In this document: positions 44,881 through 53,262 of the stretch, piece by piece | How the letters are laid out: the number at the start of each line of letters is the position of its first letter | Position numbering within the stretch: the stretch's first letter is position 1 | NCBI RefSeq assembly: GCF_003384035.1 | Contig: NZ_QQAK01000012.1 | Location: 186,001 to 250,000 of the forward strand | Direction of reading: 5' to 3' | DNA length: 64,000 bases | Source: Sporosarcina sp. BI001-red | Lineage (GTDB): Bacteria > Bacillota > Bacilli > Bacillales_A > Planococcaceae | Made by a program: the position numbers and the translations under genes | Notes under the pieces: generated by a model | The model's input: only the letters and a program-made list of their open reading frames with translations | What the model was told of the DNA's origin: nothing | The model's database searches: none

Positions 44881-45027
44881 TATGAAGTAGTTATATCAAG
44901 TTTTGTTACCCTTTTTATTGCCCAGTTTGCGGAGTGTGGTTACTTTTTTTAATAGTAAATATTGTTGTATAGAGTATTCACCCTCTCCATGTATCTCACT
45001 TGTACAATTTTAATTGCTGACGATTCT

Positions 45028-45576
45028 CTATTCTTCAGAGTTCCAAACTCGTTCAACAACCTCTTGGCCCCCATCAAATTGAAGTAGGAAGATGTCAGGA
45101 TTGCTGAGCTTCTTCCAATTTACAAATCCAAAGTTTTCGTCATAATTCTTTAACGCGAGAGATAATAAATTGCCATGCGTCACAATAACAGATGTCTCTG
45201 CTTCACTCATTTTAATCTCCTCAAGCACCTCAACAACTCGTTTAGTCGCCTCTAGGCTGGATTCCCCTCCTGCGAAACTTAGTTCCATCTCCTCGAAACT
45301 AGCTTCCAATTTCTCTAACCAATCCGAGAGATCTTCGGTGCTTAGCACTCGTTCTGTCAACCGTTCATCGGTCTCAATTGTAATTCCAGTTCTTTTGGCA
45401 AAAGGGGAGATAGACTGAATCGAACGCTCGAATGGACTCGAAATAATTCGATCAAAATGGATAGTCGATAAGAACTCAGCTAACATATCAGCTTGTTGCA
45501 TGCCTAGTTCAGTCAGTGGTGCTTCAGCTTCTTGACCTTGCGCTTCACAATGCCTGATTACGTATAACTTCTTCAA
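45028..45576 (-). CDS. Histidine phosphatase / phosphoglycerate mutase family protein
   Basis: Encodes 182 residues. YVIRHCEAQG is the RHG-type motif with the phosphorylated His (Cys replaces the usual Gly), ISSPFERSIQS holds the Arg of the pocket, and VIVTHGNLL the second His. The family has phosphatase or mutase activity toward small phospho-compounds; substrate unknown. TTG 45576 follows AGGTGTGAT; a GTG three codons earlier is too close to the ribosome site. Confidence 0.85.
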   Translation of the reverse strand: MKKLYVIRHCEAQGQEAEAPLTELGMQQADMLAEFLSTIHFDRIISSPFERSIQSISPFAKRTGITIETDERLTERVLSTEDLSDWLEKLEASFEEMELSFAGGESSLEATKRVVEVLEEIKMSEAETSVIVTHGNLLSLALKNYDENFGFVNWKKLSNPDIFLLQFDGGQEVVERVWNSEE

Positions 45577-45878
45577 TATGATCACACCTATCCATTTTCT
45601 TTTAGAGATTCATTATCTTCTCGAGCACAATCAAAATAATTTCTGTTTCATCGTTATAGTCATCTAGATAGAAGGGGTGAATATTGATAGTGACATGTAA
45701 TTCGATGAAAAAAGCTTGTTCCTAGAACTTCATAGTTTAAAACGAATTTCGATCCTCCTGTTTTAATGGACTGTTCAAAGTTTTAAGGAACAAAAAGATT
45801 GTTAGAAACCGGTTTAATGGACCCAGTATAACGGTGGTTGAGTCCATCAGCATTTCCTCATAGTTTGTAACATAGGCT
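45577..45878. other. 302-base gene-free interval
   Basis: AT-rich, no coding frame, hairpin or promoter recognised with confidence between the histidine phosphatase start and the end of the DUF1648 gene. Confidence 0.6.
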
Positions 45879-46985
45879 TTAAGCAAAGAAAGAAATGAGC
45901 AATATAATTATTATAGGTACGAATAGGACGAGATATCCGATTGGATTGCCAAAATTGATGCTCCAACCAATTCCGAATCGTTTTTCTACAAAGATAGAAG
46001 GATCTTGTTTATTGACATAAAAGACCCCAAGTTTCCAATGGTCATCCATATCATCGTCTGTAGCACTGGTGGTTTCATTTTCCTCAACAGACACTACAAT
46101 GCGTGAACCGCCTTGGCCAACTTTAAAAGCATAGATTGCTGAAGAAACCAATATTAGAACTAGAAAACCAAGAGGCACTGCCATCATCAACGTTTCGTTT
46201 TGTAATGCACCATCAATTGTAGTGAGTTGTAAGAATCCGAATAGAATTGTCAATAGTATCGTTATTAATAACAAAAACCAGCTGGAATACTTACGGAATG
46301 CCAGTTGTTGAAGTTGAGAAGACTTCTTTTTGCCTACATTCAATTTAATTCCTGACAGTTTTGTTGCCACATTAATTCCAAGCATCATTACTTGCATTAC
46401 AAAAAGGATGAGCAATAAGGCAATCGAAGAGAATGGTGATTTTTGACTATATGCATCTGGTTGACCATCAGGGCCCCAATGCATCGGAATCTGATCAGGC
46501 AACAAACTGTATTGGCTAGCTGTGTAAACAAGCAGTCCGATCGTCACGAACATCGGTAGCACATACATAAAATTCGGCAACATGGAATCTTTTGCGTGAT
46601 TTTGCAGATCAGCAATTCGAACTTGTTTTAACCCTGAATTCCAGTTATTCACTTGCTTCAATTTCATCGTTTTTGCGTGGAAATAGAGATACAGCGCCAT
46701 GCTTAGTAACAGCAGACCAGATTGGATTGCTAATCCTGTGAAAACGAGTTGGTTCTCTGATACGGAAGTGGTAGTTGACCATACCAATAACGCTATTAGT
46801 GAAAGGGTACCTATTATAAAAACGAGTGCAGAGTATCTGCGTCTAAACGAAAGAATAGATGGATCCATTGCATACTCTTCGGGAATGGTAACTCCAAAGA
46901 CAATCGTGCGCTTTAACAAAAATGGAATAGCGGATTGTATGACAATCAGGAAAGCAAGTGTGACTAGAAAAATCGCTAATGACAT
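45879..46985 (-). CDS. DUF1648/DUF5808-type multi-spanning membrane protein
   Basis: Encodes 368 residues with about eight transmembrane segments. SLLPDQIPMHWGPDGQPDAYSQKSP is the DUF1648 signature, and KLGVFYVNKQDPSIFVEKRFGIGWSINFG is the DUF5808 signature near the C-terminus. Function unknown; such proteins are often controlled by an adjacent GntR regulator, as here, and some relatives respond to cell-wall stress. It starts four bases after the GntR stop. Confidence 0.85.
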   Translation of the reverse strand: MSLAIFLVTLAFLIVIQSAIPFLLKRTIVFGVTIPEEYAMDPSILSFRRRYSALVFIIGTLSLIALLVWSTTTSVSENQLVFTGLAIQSGLLLLSMALYLYFHAKTMKLKQVNNWNSGLKQVRIADLQNHAKDSMLPNFMYVLPMFVTIGLLVYTASQYSLLPDQIPMHWGPDGQPDAYSQKSPFSSIALLLILFVMQVMMLGINVATKLSGIKLNVGKKKSSQLQQLAFRKYSSWFLLLITILLTILFGFLQLTTIDGALQNETLMMAVPLGFLVLILVSSAIYAFKVGQGGSRIVVSVEENETTSATDDDMDDHWKLGVFYVNKQDPSIFVEKRFGIGWSINFGNPIGYLVLFVPIIIILLISFFA

Positions 46986-46989
46986 GTGG

Positions 46990-47373
46990 TTATTCCCCCT
47001 TTAAATCTACAAGAATAGATGAAGCATGCTGCCCAATCTCTTCAGGACTCATACCGAGCACAAGAGCTTCAGCGATAATAGGTTTAAGTTGCTCGATAAT
47101 CCTGTGACAATTTTCATTCGTGATACCTTCTTGAACTATAGGATTAATGATAGCCCCGGATTTCGGGACAATCCGTATGATTCCTTTATGCACCAGCTCA
47201 TGATAGGACTTATTGACAGTGTGCATATTCACACTGAGGTCTGAAGCAAGAGCCCTCACGGAAGGTAACGCATCGCCTCCTTTTAATTGACCCCGTGCAA
47301 TCAATTCAATGATCTGATTGGCTAATTGTGTGTAAATTGGAATATCTGAAGTTGGTTCGATTTGTATGAACAA
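46990..47373 (-). CDS. GntR family (YtrA-type) transcriptional regulator
   Basis: Encodes 127 residues. PIYTQLANQIIELIARGQLKGG and LPSVRALASDLSVNMHTVNKSYHELVHKGII form the winged helix typical of GntR proteins. The short helical C-terminus (about 70-127) is of the YtrA subgroup, with no large ligand domain. TTG start at 47373 with AGGAGG seven bases before. It shares an operon with the DUF1648 gene and probably represses it. Confidence 0.9.
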   Translation of the reverse strand: MFIQIEPTSDIPIYTQLANQIIELIARGQLKGGDALPSVRALASDLSVNMHTVNKSYHELVHKGIIRIVPKSGAIINPIVQEGITNENCHRIIEQLKPIIAEALVLGMSPEEIGQHASSILVDLKGE

Positions 47374-47457
47374 CTGGTCGCCTCCTAACTGTTCTATTAT
47401 TAGTATAGCAGAACTGTTCTAATATATGTATAACAAACGTGTAGTTTAAAAAGATAT

Positions 47458-47487
47458 TTGACGAGACACCGTTTAGTGTCCTATAAT
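47458..47487 (+). promoter_or_regulatory. Sigma-A promoter of the ArsR-SRPBCC operon
   Basis: TTGACG at 47458-47463, 18-base spacer, perfect TATAAT at 47482-47487. Confidence 0.85.
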
Positions 47488-47509
47488 AAATATGACACTG
47501 AATGGTGTC
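47465..47509 (+). promoter_or_regulatory. Two tandem operators GACAC-N6-GTGTC flanking the -10 box
   Basis: GACAC-N6-GTGTC occurs at 47465-47480 (inside the promoter spacer) and again at 47494-47509 (downstream of the -10). Centres are 29 bases apart, and the two sites together also form a larger inverted repeat. This is a clear candidate for autorepression by the ArsR-type protein encoded just downstream. Confidence 0.8.
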
Positions 47510-47577
47510 TCTTTCTAATGTTTTAGACGTATAACAAGACAAATGATAGGGAAAATTGAAAGAGGAGGAGGTTGATC

Positions 47578-47904
47578 TTGAACGAAAAAAACTCAGTGAC
47601 AGACGTTTATGGCGCAGTTGCTGATCCGACGAGGCGGAAACTAATTAGACTGTTGGCTGATATTGATGAACTGCCACTGCATGAGATAACGGTTCATTTT
47701 CAAATGGGGCGCACAGCCGTTTCTAAACATTTGTCAATTCTTAAGGAAGCTGGTCTCGTGAATGCTCGAAGAGTTGGCAGGGAAACGAGGTACCGTCTCA
47801 ATGCGGAACCGCTGAAAGAAATTCAAGATTGGGTTACCTTCTACGAAGGATTCTGGAAAGACCGCTTTGCAAAACTAAACAAATTATTGGAGGAAGAATT
47901 ATGA
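47578..47904 (+). CDS. ArsR family winged-helix regulator
   Basis: Encodes 108 residues. DPTRRKLIRLLADIDELPLHEITVHFQMGRTAVSKHLSILKEAGLV is the ArsR DNA-binding region; no metal-binding cysteines are present, so it is not a classic metal sensor. The C-terminal helix (VTFYEGFWKDRFAKLNKLL) is common in ArsR regulators fused in operons with SRPBCC proteins. TTG 47578 follows GAGGAGGAGG. The stop overlaps the ATG of the next gene. Confidence 0.9.
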   Translation: MNEKNSVTDVYGAVADPTRRKLIRLLADIDELPLHEITVHFQMGRTAVSKHLSILKEAGLVNARRVGRETRYRLNAEPLKEIQDWVTFYEGFWKDRFAKLNKLLEEEL

Positions 47905-48314
47905 AACCTGATGTATCTTTAGATTTTCAATATAAAAGTTCGATCGATAAAGTTTGGAATGCGTTAACCAATTCAGAAAAGCTGGCAAAATGGATCTGGG
48001 ATAATGATTTTAAAGCAGAAGTTGGACATAAGTTTCAATTCCGTGCAGAGCCAAACGAATGGTGGAATGGGATTGTAGATAGTGAAGTATTAGTAGTGGA
48101 GGAGCCTCATACAATTTCTTATACATGGGTAAGTGCAGGAGAAGCGACAACTGTCACATGGACATTGAAAGAAAGTGCAGAGGGAGGAACAGAGCTACAT
48201 TTCGAACAATCTGGATTTAGTGAAGAAACCAAAGCACGCCAAGGGGCGATCGAGGGTGCTAAATATTCCTGGACGATGATGGGCGATCAGCTCGAAAAAT
48301 TATTGGCAGCTTAA
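47901..48314 (+). CDS. SRPBCC (AHSA1-like) domain protein
   Basis: Encodes 137 residues of a START/Bet v1-like fold: LDFQYKSSIDKVWNALTNSEKLAKWIW at the start and GGTELHFEQSGF followed by a long C-terminal helix. It likely binds a hydrophobic ligand. The ATGA overlap with the ArsR gene shows translational coupling. ArsR-SRPBCC pairs are common in Bacillales, but the ligand is not known. Confidence 0.88.
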   Translation: MKPDVSLDFQYKSSIDKVWNALTNSEKLAKWIWDNDFKAEVGHKFQFRAEPNEWWNGIVDSEVLVVEEPHTISYTWVSAGEATTVTWTLKESAEGGTELHFEQSGFSEETKARQGAIEGAKYSWTMMGDQLEKLLAA

Positions 48315-48418
48315 GTGCACTAAGAAAACTACACAAAAAAGACCAAGTGCGTCAACACTCAGTCAAATTATGTGGCTGCTCAAGATGCGTTGTTGGTCAG
48401 AGGAAATACGTGTTTACT

Positions 48419-48462
48419 AGTAACCATCTCATCTATTAAGGGGAAGATGGTTACTTTTTTTT
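48419..48462 (+). terminator. Terminator of the ArsR-SRPBCC operon
   Basis: AGTAACCATCT pairs with AGATGGTTACT, followed by T8. Confidence 0.88.
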
Positions 48463-48473
48463 GTTAACCACTT

Positions 48474-49202
48474 TTACTCATCTAATTCCTCAACAACTTC
48501 CGCATGTTCTTTCTTACTCTTCAAAATTGCTATGAAAGCATCAAGTTCACTTTTAGATAACTCGTCCAAGCGGTCTAACTGACCTTTTAAATAAGCCGTA
48601 GTAGGGTCGTCACTTTCAGTTTCTTTAATGAAATACGTGGCAATTGAACCTGTAATCATTCCAAGTAGCCCGATACCGAAGACCATTAGGACGATGGCAA
48701 TGATTCTTCCTAAACCAGTTTCTACTGAAATATCACCATAGCCAACAGTAGTTGCAGTAACGACACTCCACCACAATGCATCCTCATATGTAGTAATGGA
48801 TGGTTCAATAAATCGGATGGGAATTGCTGCTGCAAATATCAAGATTACGGTGAATGTCAAAATTCGTTGTAATCCGTTAATTTCTAAAATCGCAAGGGCA
48901 GGTTTCGCATACCTTTTCACAATGGTGAATGCTCGAACCACACGGATTAGACGGGCTAATCGAGCTAATTGGAACACCGAATCAAACGGAATAATAGCAA
49001 TAATATCAAATGGATTTTTCTTAATGAATTCTAATTTATTGTTACTTTTGAAGAAACGAATGGATACATCTACAAAGAAGATGAACCAAACGATTTTATC
49101 AATATATTGTAAAGACTCATTTTGAATCCAGATAAAAGAAACGGAGAGGATGGCTAGTGAGAACATAAAGAGTTCATAGATGAGTTTAAAACGTTTTTTC
49201 AT
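48474..49202 (-). CDS. Voltage-gated-like potassium channel
   Basis: Encodes 242 residues. Hydrophobic S1-S4-like helices include the Arg-bearing ARLARLIRVVRAFTIVKR (S4-like). A pore domain follows with the K+ selectivity filter TATTVGYGDIS and a final helix. A C-terminal coiled-coil-like segment (about 200-242) ends the protein. This is a complete six-helix Kv-type subunit that should form a tetramer. ATG 49202 is chosen; the GGAG is 14 bases upstream, so start confidence is moderate. Confidence 0.88.
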   Translation of the reverse strand: MKKRFKLIYELFMFSLAILSVSFIWIQNESLQYIDKIVWFIFFVDVSIRFFKSNNKLEFIKKNPFDIIAIIPFDSVFQLARLARLIRVVRAFTIVKRYAKPALAILEINGLQRILTFTVILIFAAAIPIRFIEPSITTYEDALWWSVVTATTVGYGDISVETGLGRIIAIVLMVFGIGLLGMITGSIATYFIKETESDDPTTAYLKGQLDRLDELSKSELDAFIAILKSKKEHAEVVEELDE

Positions 49203-49477
49203 GACAACGGGTGACACTCCTTCAGTGATCAATAGGGATTAAAGTAATTATAATACTATATAAGCCGGGCAGTTTCTATTAATCAAGAAATAGAGTTGTT
49301 CGCGGGTTTCATAATCGAGTAAAACACTTTTGCCCATTCAGTAAAATAATTCGCTACATAATTTGTCGTTTTTTGTCGAAACGATTAATATGACTACTGA
49401 AATAGGGCGATTTACGTCCGTATAAACACATAAAACGAACATTTTTATTCGATGTCATTAAAACGTACGGTTTCATG

Positions 49478-49506
49478 TTGACCAAATGTTAATAGATTGG
49501 TAAGAT
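49478..49506 (+). promoter_or_regulatory. Promoter of the purD riboswitch transcript
   Basis: TTGACC at 49478-49483, 17-base spacer, TAAGAT at 49501-49506. Confidence 0.75.
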
Positions 49507-49525
49507 GGTTACGAACTTACTTATA

Positions 49526-49598
49526 TCTCTCATATATCTCCGGGAATATGGCCCGAACGTTTCTACCCGATAACCGTAAATTATCGGACTATGAGAGA
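49526..49598 (+). promoter_or_regulatory. Guanine-type purine riboswitch aptamer
   Basis: P1 is CTCTCAT (49527-49533) paired with ATGAGAG (49591-49597). Between them are ATATCTCCGGGAATATGGCCCG (P2), the GTTTCTACC junction, CCGATAACCGTAAATTATCGG (P3) and the GGACTAT junction. These are the conserved purine-riboswitch elements. C in the GACTA junction predicts guanine/hypoxanthine rather than adenine. Aptamer and the following hairpin form a typical transcription-termination switch. Confidence 0.95.
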
Positions 49599-49654
49599 AA
49601 GTGCACCCTTTACTTAAAATAGGTCTGTCCTTTTTTGTAAAAGGTAACTTATCC

Positions 49655-49705
49655 AGAGCAGGGAACTTTCTCTTTTTCGAGAATGTTCCCTGCTCTTTTC
49701 TATTT
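49655..49705 (+). terminator. Riboswitch terminator before purD
   Basis: AGAGCAGGGAAC with TTCTC pairs with GAGAA and GTTCCCTGCTCT, then TTTTC and TATTTTT. It lies 57-129 bases after the aptamer, as expected for ligand-induced termination. Confidence 0.92.
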
Positions 49706-49822
49706 TTACGAGTCGTCCGAATATGGCATTGCAATGGCGTTTAAAGGCGTTCGCCATTGTAAACACTAGGTTCCAAAATTTAAAACGATGTACATATTTT
49801 CATTAACCGTAGGGGTGATTCC

Positions 49823-51094
49823 ATGAACGTATTAGTGATTGGCAGAGGCGGTCGCGAGCATGCGCTGGCGAAGAAATGTTCGATGAGTAAACGTGTTCAA
49901 ACTGTATTTGTTGCACCCGGCAATCCAGGGATGGAAGATGTAGCAGAACTAGTTCCGATTTCAGAAGAAAATCATTACGAACTAATTGCGTTCGCTAAAA
50001 AACATAACGTTTCATTAACGATCATAGGTCCTGAAACACCGTTGGTCAATGGCATTGTGGACGATTTCAAAGCAGCGGGCCTACAAGTATTCGGTCCTGA
50101 CAAACAAGCTGCCATTATTGAAGGAAGTAAGACATTCTTAAACAAGCTCATGAAGACGTATCGAATTCCAACTGCTGCCTATGCAACCTTTACAGATTTT
50201 GAAACCGCTTTGCTTCATTTAGATAAAGTCGGCGTTCCGATTGTAATTAAAGCAGATGGACTTACTGATGGAAAAGGTGTCGTCGTTGCCCACACGAAAG
50301 AAGAGGCTGTTGAAGCACTTCTAGAATTGCTCGTGCAAGCAAAGTTTGGAGAAGCTTCGACATCTGTCATTATGGAGGAATTCCTGGAAGGTGAAGAATT
50401 TTCATTAATGGCTTTTGTGAATGGCAAGAATGTCTATCCGATGGAGATCGCACAAGGCCATAAGCGGGCATTTGACGGAGACACCGGTCCGAATACAGAG
50501 GGAATGGGAGCCTATTCCCCAGTTCCACAAATTCCCAAATACGTAATTTCAGACGCCATCGAACTAATTTTAGAACCTGCTGCGTACGCCATGGTAGCAG
50601 AAGATCGTTCTTTTACAGGTGTTCTCTACGCAGGAGTAATCGTAACAAATAAAGGACCGAAAGTAATTGAACTCCATGCATGTTTTGGTGATCCCGAGAC
50701 GCAAGTCGTTTTGCCGCGATTAAAAAATGATTTGGTTGAAACACTCCTCGCTGTACTCGAAGGTAAGTCATACGAACTTGAATGGGATACCGCATCTGTC
50801 ATCGGAGTTGTCATCGCAGCTGAAGGTTATCCAGATGAAGTTGCCATAGGAACTCAGCTAGTTGGTTTGGATACGATTAGTGCTGATCTAGATATTTATC
50901 ATTCTAGTACTTCGAAGAATGAAAACGGAGAGTTTGTGACAAATGGCAGCCGAGTGGTCCTTGCGACTGCGAAGGGAAAGGACCTTCTTACTGCGCAGAC
51001 GTTGGTTTATAAGGAGTTAGAAAAGATTCATGAAGAGGGTGTATTTTGGAGAAGTGATATTGGATATCGTGCTATTCAGTATGATTTTTCTTGA
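49823..51094 (+). CDS. purD: Phosphoribosylamine-glycine ligase (PurD), divergent copy
   Basis: Encodes 423 residues, the normal length, with ATP-grasp layout: GRGGREHA at the N-terminus, GPETPLVNGI, the ATP-grasp core (about 100-290) and the C-terminal domain. It would ligate 5-phosphoribosylamine and glycine in purine synthesis. Several normally invariant stretches are altered: QGHKR (usually QDHKR), NTEGMGAYSP (NTGGMGAYSP), IELHACFGDPE (IEFNARFGDPE, which includes a metal-ligating Asn), and ADGLTDGKG. Each change needs only one or two base substitutions. No other pur genes adjoin. Activity is therefore uncertain. Confidence 0.88.
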   Translation: MNVLVIGRGGREHALAKKCSMSKRVQTVFVAPGNPGMEDVAELVPISEENHYELIAFAKKHNVSLTIIGPETPLVNGIVDDFKAAGLQVFGPDKQAAIIEGSKTFLNKLMKTYRIPTAAYATFTDFETALLHLDKVGVPIVIKADGLTDGKGVVVAHTKEEAVEALLELLVQAKFGEASTSVIMEEFLEGEEFSLMAFVNGKNVYPMEIAQGHKRAFDGDTGPNTEGMGAYSPVPQIPKYVISDAIELILEPAAYAMVAEDRSFTGVLYAGVIVTNKGPKVIELHACFGDPETQVVLPRLKNDLVETLLAVLEGKSYELEWDTASVIGVVIAAEGYPDEVAIGTQLVGLDTISADLDIYHSSTSKNENGEFVTNGSRVVLATAKGKDLLTAQTLVYKELEKIHEEGVFWRSDIGYRAIQYDFS

Positions 51095-51184
51095 AATCTA
51101 TAATAACTATCTAATTCCTTCGAACAATTCCAGGAAATAAATATTAGAAATAATGAAATCTAGTCTTTCAAACTAATGCCATGT

Positions 51185-51226
51185 AAAACCACCCTTGTCG
51201 CTCTAATTAAAAGGTGTGGTTTTTTG
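51185..51226 (+). terminator. Probable terminator of purD
   Basis: AAAACCAC pairs with GTGGTTTT around a long loop, with CCcTT/AAaGG extending the stem; T6 follows. Confidence 0.75.
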
Positions 51227-51345
51227 CGTTTGACCTGTGAAGTGAAAAGTAGGAAAGTAATGAGATTCGTCTTACTTTTGCAACTCACTAAACATATGAT
51301 GTGTCGTTACAACACCTTACTTTTCGTGCTTTCTAATTAATCAAA

Positions 51346-51366
51346 ATTGGGCGATTATGGTATGAT
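51346..51366 (+). promoter_or_regulatory. Promoter block C of a recurrent intergenic module
   Basis: ATTGGG-YGATTATGGTATGAT: TATGAT at 51361-51366 preceded by TGG (extended -10). The same block precedes genes at 55303 and 62234. The interval 51095-51477 otherwise holds only the purD terminator. Confidence 0.55.
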
Positions 51367-51477
51367 AGGATAAATACTGTTCTTCCAATTGCGGTCCAGT
51401 TGATTTCATAGTCAAAGTGATGCTGATGTCTTCAGAAGTTAGTAAGTTGATCTGAGAAAAGAAAGTGGGAGACAAAC

Positions 51478-52170
51478 ATGAAAATAATCGGTCTTATCGG
51501 TGGAATGAGTTGGGAATCTTCAGCTGAATATTACAAAATCATCAACGAAGAAATTAAAAAAAGATTAGGTGGATTACACTCAGCAAAATGTCTTTTATAC
51601 AGTGTTGATTTTGAAGAAATTGAACGTTTTCAGACCCAAGGTGAGTGGGAAAATGCTGGTGAAAAATTAGGAGACGCAGCTAGCTCACTAGAAAAAGCCG
51701 GGGCAGAATTTATTCTTATATGCACGAATACTATGCATAAGGTTGTAGATGCCATACAATCAAAAATCAATATCCCCATATTGCATATCGCTGATGCTAC
51801 AGCAGAACAAATTAACAAACAAGAGATAACAAATATAGGATTACTTGGAACCCGATACACGATGGAACAGGACTTTTATAAATCACGGATCGAATCTAAG
51901 GGGATAAATGTTATTGTACCTGAGGCGGAAGAAAGAGAGATTGTAAACAAGATCATTTTTGATGAATTATGCCTTGGTAAGATTCATCAAGAATCCAGGG
52001 AGTATTATAAACGTATTATTCAAAACCTGATAATCTCTGGAGCCCAAGGGATTATACTAGGCTGTACTGAAATTGGACTATTAATAAAGCCAGGTGATTC
52101 CGAGGTTCCTCTATTTGATACAACCCATATACATGCTCTGGAAGCAGTAAACTTATCTTTGAAAAATTAA
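51478..52170 (+). CDS. Aspartate/glutamate racemase family protein (RacX/YgeA-like)
   Basis: Encodes 230 residues. IGLIGGMSWESSAEYYKIIN is the family N-terminus, CTNTMHK holds the first catalytic Cys and LGCTEIGLL the second. GTRYTMEQDFY also fits. This is a PLP-independent two-cysteine racemase; the broad-spectrum or aspartate branch seems likely. GAAAGTGGGAGAC precedes ATG 51478. It is in one unit with a short gene that starts at its stop codon. Confidence 0.9.
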   Translation: MKIIGLIGGMSWESSAEYYKIINEEIKKRLGGLHSAKCLLYSVDFEEIERFQTQGEWENAGEKLGDAASSLEKAGAEFILICTNTMHKVVDAIQSKINIPILHIADATAEQINKQEITNIGLLGTRYTMEQDFYKSRIESKGINVIVPEAEEREIVNKIIFDELCLGKIHQESREYYKRIIQNLIISGAQGIILGCTEIGLLIKPGDSEVPLFDTTHIHALEAVNLSLKN

Positions 52171-52356
52171 ATGCTTGTTCAAGAAATCATCAATGAGTGG
52201 GATTCTATACGTATTCTTAATATGGGAGAGCCCGAAGATGAATACACACCGGCAGTAAAAGAAATAGCAGAGCTACTCAGTGATATGAAAACTGTTGATC
52301 CATTATCGATAGAGATACAACATCAAAACTTTGTTAGTGGCTTGGAAAAAGTCTAA
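52171..52356 (+). CDS. Short DUF1871-like protein, probably truncated
   Basis: Encodes 61 residues. INEWDSIRILNMGEPEDEYTPAVKEIAELL matches the N-terminal half of DUF1871-type proteins, which are usually about 80-90 residues. The C-terminal helix is missing and replaced by an unrelated tail, so it may be a remnant. The ATG follows the racemase stop directly (TAAATG) with no clear ribosome site; re-initiation is possible. Confidence 0.55.
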   Translation: MLVQEIINEWDSIRILNMGEPEDEYTPAVKEIAELLSDMKTVDPLSIEIQHQNFVSGLEKV

Positions 52357-52555
52357 CTTACTCCACAGAATATATCATTGAAAAGAGCTATCCTGCTGCG
52401 TTAACTATCTGGAGAGAGTTATCATAAGTATTTTTTAATATAATCGAGGGCGTTAACTGAACACCTGTCGCCCAGCAAACCGACCACTATGCCAAAGCGT
52501 AATTTATATAGGTATAATGATTCAAAATTTAGGACATTAAAAGGAGAGAACTTAA

Positions 52556-52999
52556 ATGGAAATATATCAAGCGACGATTGAGGACTTAGAAGGAGTTTCA
52601 AAGTTATTTAATTCATACCGTATGTTTTATGAAAAAACTTCAGACTTAGAGGGAGCAAGAATTTATATAAAAGAGCGTTTAGAAAATAAAGATTCCGTAA
52701 TACTTGTTGTTAAAAAAGATCAAAAGTATCTAGGTTTTACGCAACTTTATCCTACGTTTTCATCAATCTCAATGAAAACTGCTTGGATATTAAATGATTT
52801 ATATATTGATTCTGATGCTAGAAAACAAGGAATTGGAGAAATGCTTTTACATAAGGCGAAAGATTTCGCTATTGAAACAAGTGCCAAAAGTATAAGTCTA
52901 AGTACGGCATTGGATAACTTATCTGCTCAAAGACTGTATGAGAAGAATGGGTATGTAAGGGACTCTGAATTTTGTCAATATGAATTAAATTTACTTTAA
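52556..52999 (+). CDS. GNAT family N-acetyltransferase
   Basis: Encodes 147 residues. LNDLYIDSDARKQGIGEMLL is motif A with the acetyl-CoA pyrophosphate loop (R/K-x-x-G-I-G), and NLSAQRLYEKNGYVRD is motif B. Substrate unknown. AAAGGAGAG precedes ATG 52556; TATAAT at 52513-52518 may be its -10. The gene lies in the accessory zone with short spacing to no other gene. Confidence 0.88.
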   Translation: MEIYQATIEDLEGVSKLFNSYRMFYEKTSDLEGARIYIKERLENKDSVILVVKKDQKYLGFTQLYPTFSSISMKTAWILNDLYIDSDARKQGIGEMLLHKAKDFAIETSAKSISLSTALDNLSAQRLYEKNGYVRDSEFCQYELNLL

Positions 53000-53163
53000 T
53001 AGTTTTTACTGCCTTCAAGAGTAGGGCGCGTTAATAGATATGGTCAACGCTACAGAAGATAATTGTAGAATAATACCATTTAAAAGTGTTTGAGAACAAA
53101 GTCGAAGAATTGTCGAGATGTTTTTGAAAGGTCATTTGTTATAGAAAGTTAAACCATATTACG

Positions 53164-53213
53164 GGGTTGTTCTAAAAGTCGATTATTAGTCGATTTTTAG
53201 AACAACCCTTTTT
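53164..53213 (+). terminator. Strong terminator hairpin after the GNAT gene
   Basis: GGGTTGTTCTAAAAgTCGA pairs with TCGAtTTTTAGAACAACCC (one mismatch), loop of seven, then T5. Confidence 0.85.
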
Positions 53214-53262
53214 ATGGTTTGAAATAACGCTCGCTTTAAGCACTACTATAAGATTGGTCTAT

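Noticed and set aside
53164-53213. Insertion-sequence terminal repeats or MITE
   Set aside because: The two arms are only seven bases apart, without transposase or target duplication, and T5 follows, so a terminator explains it.
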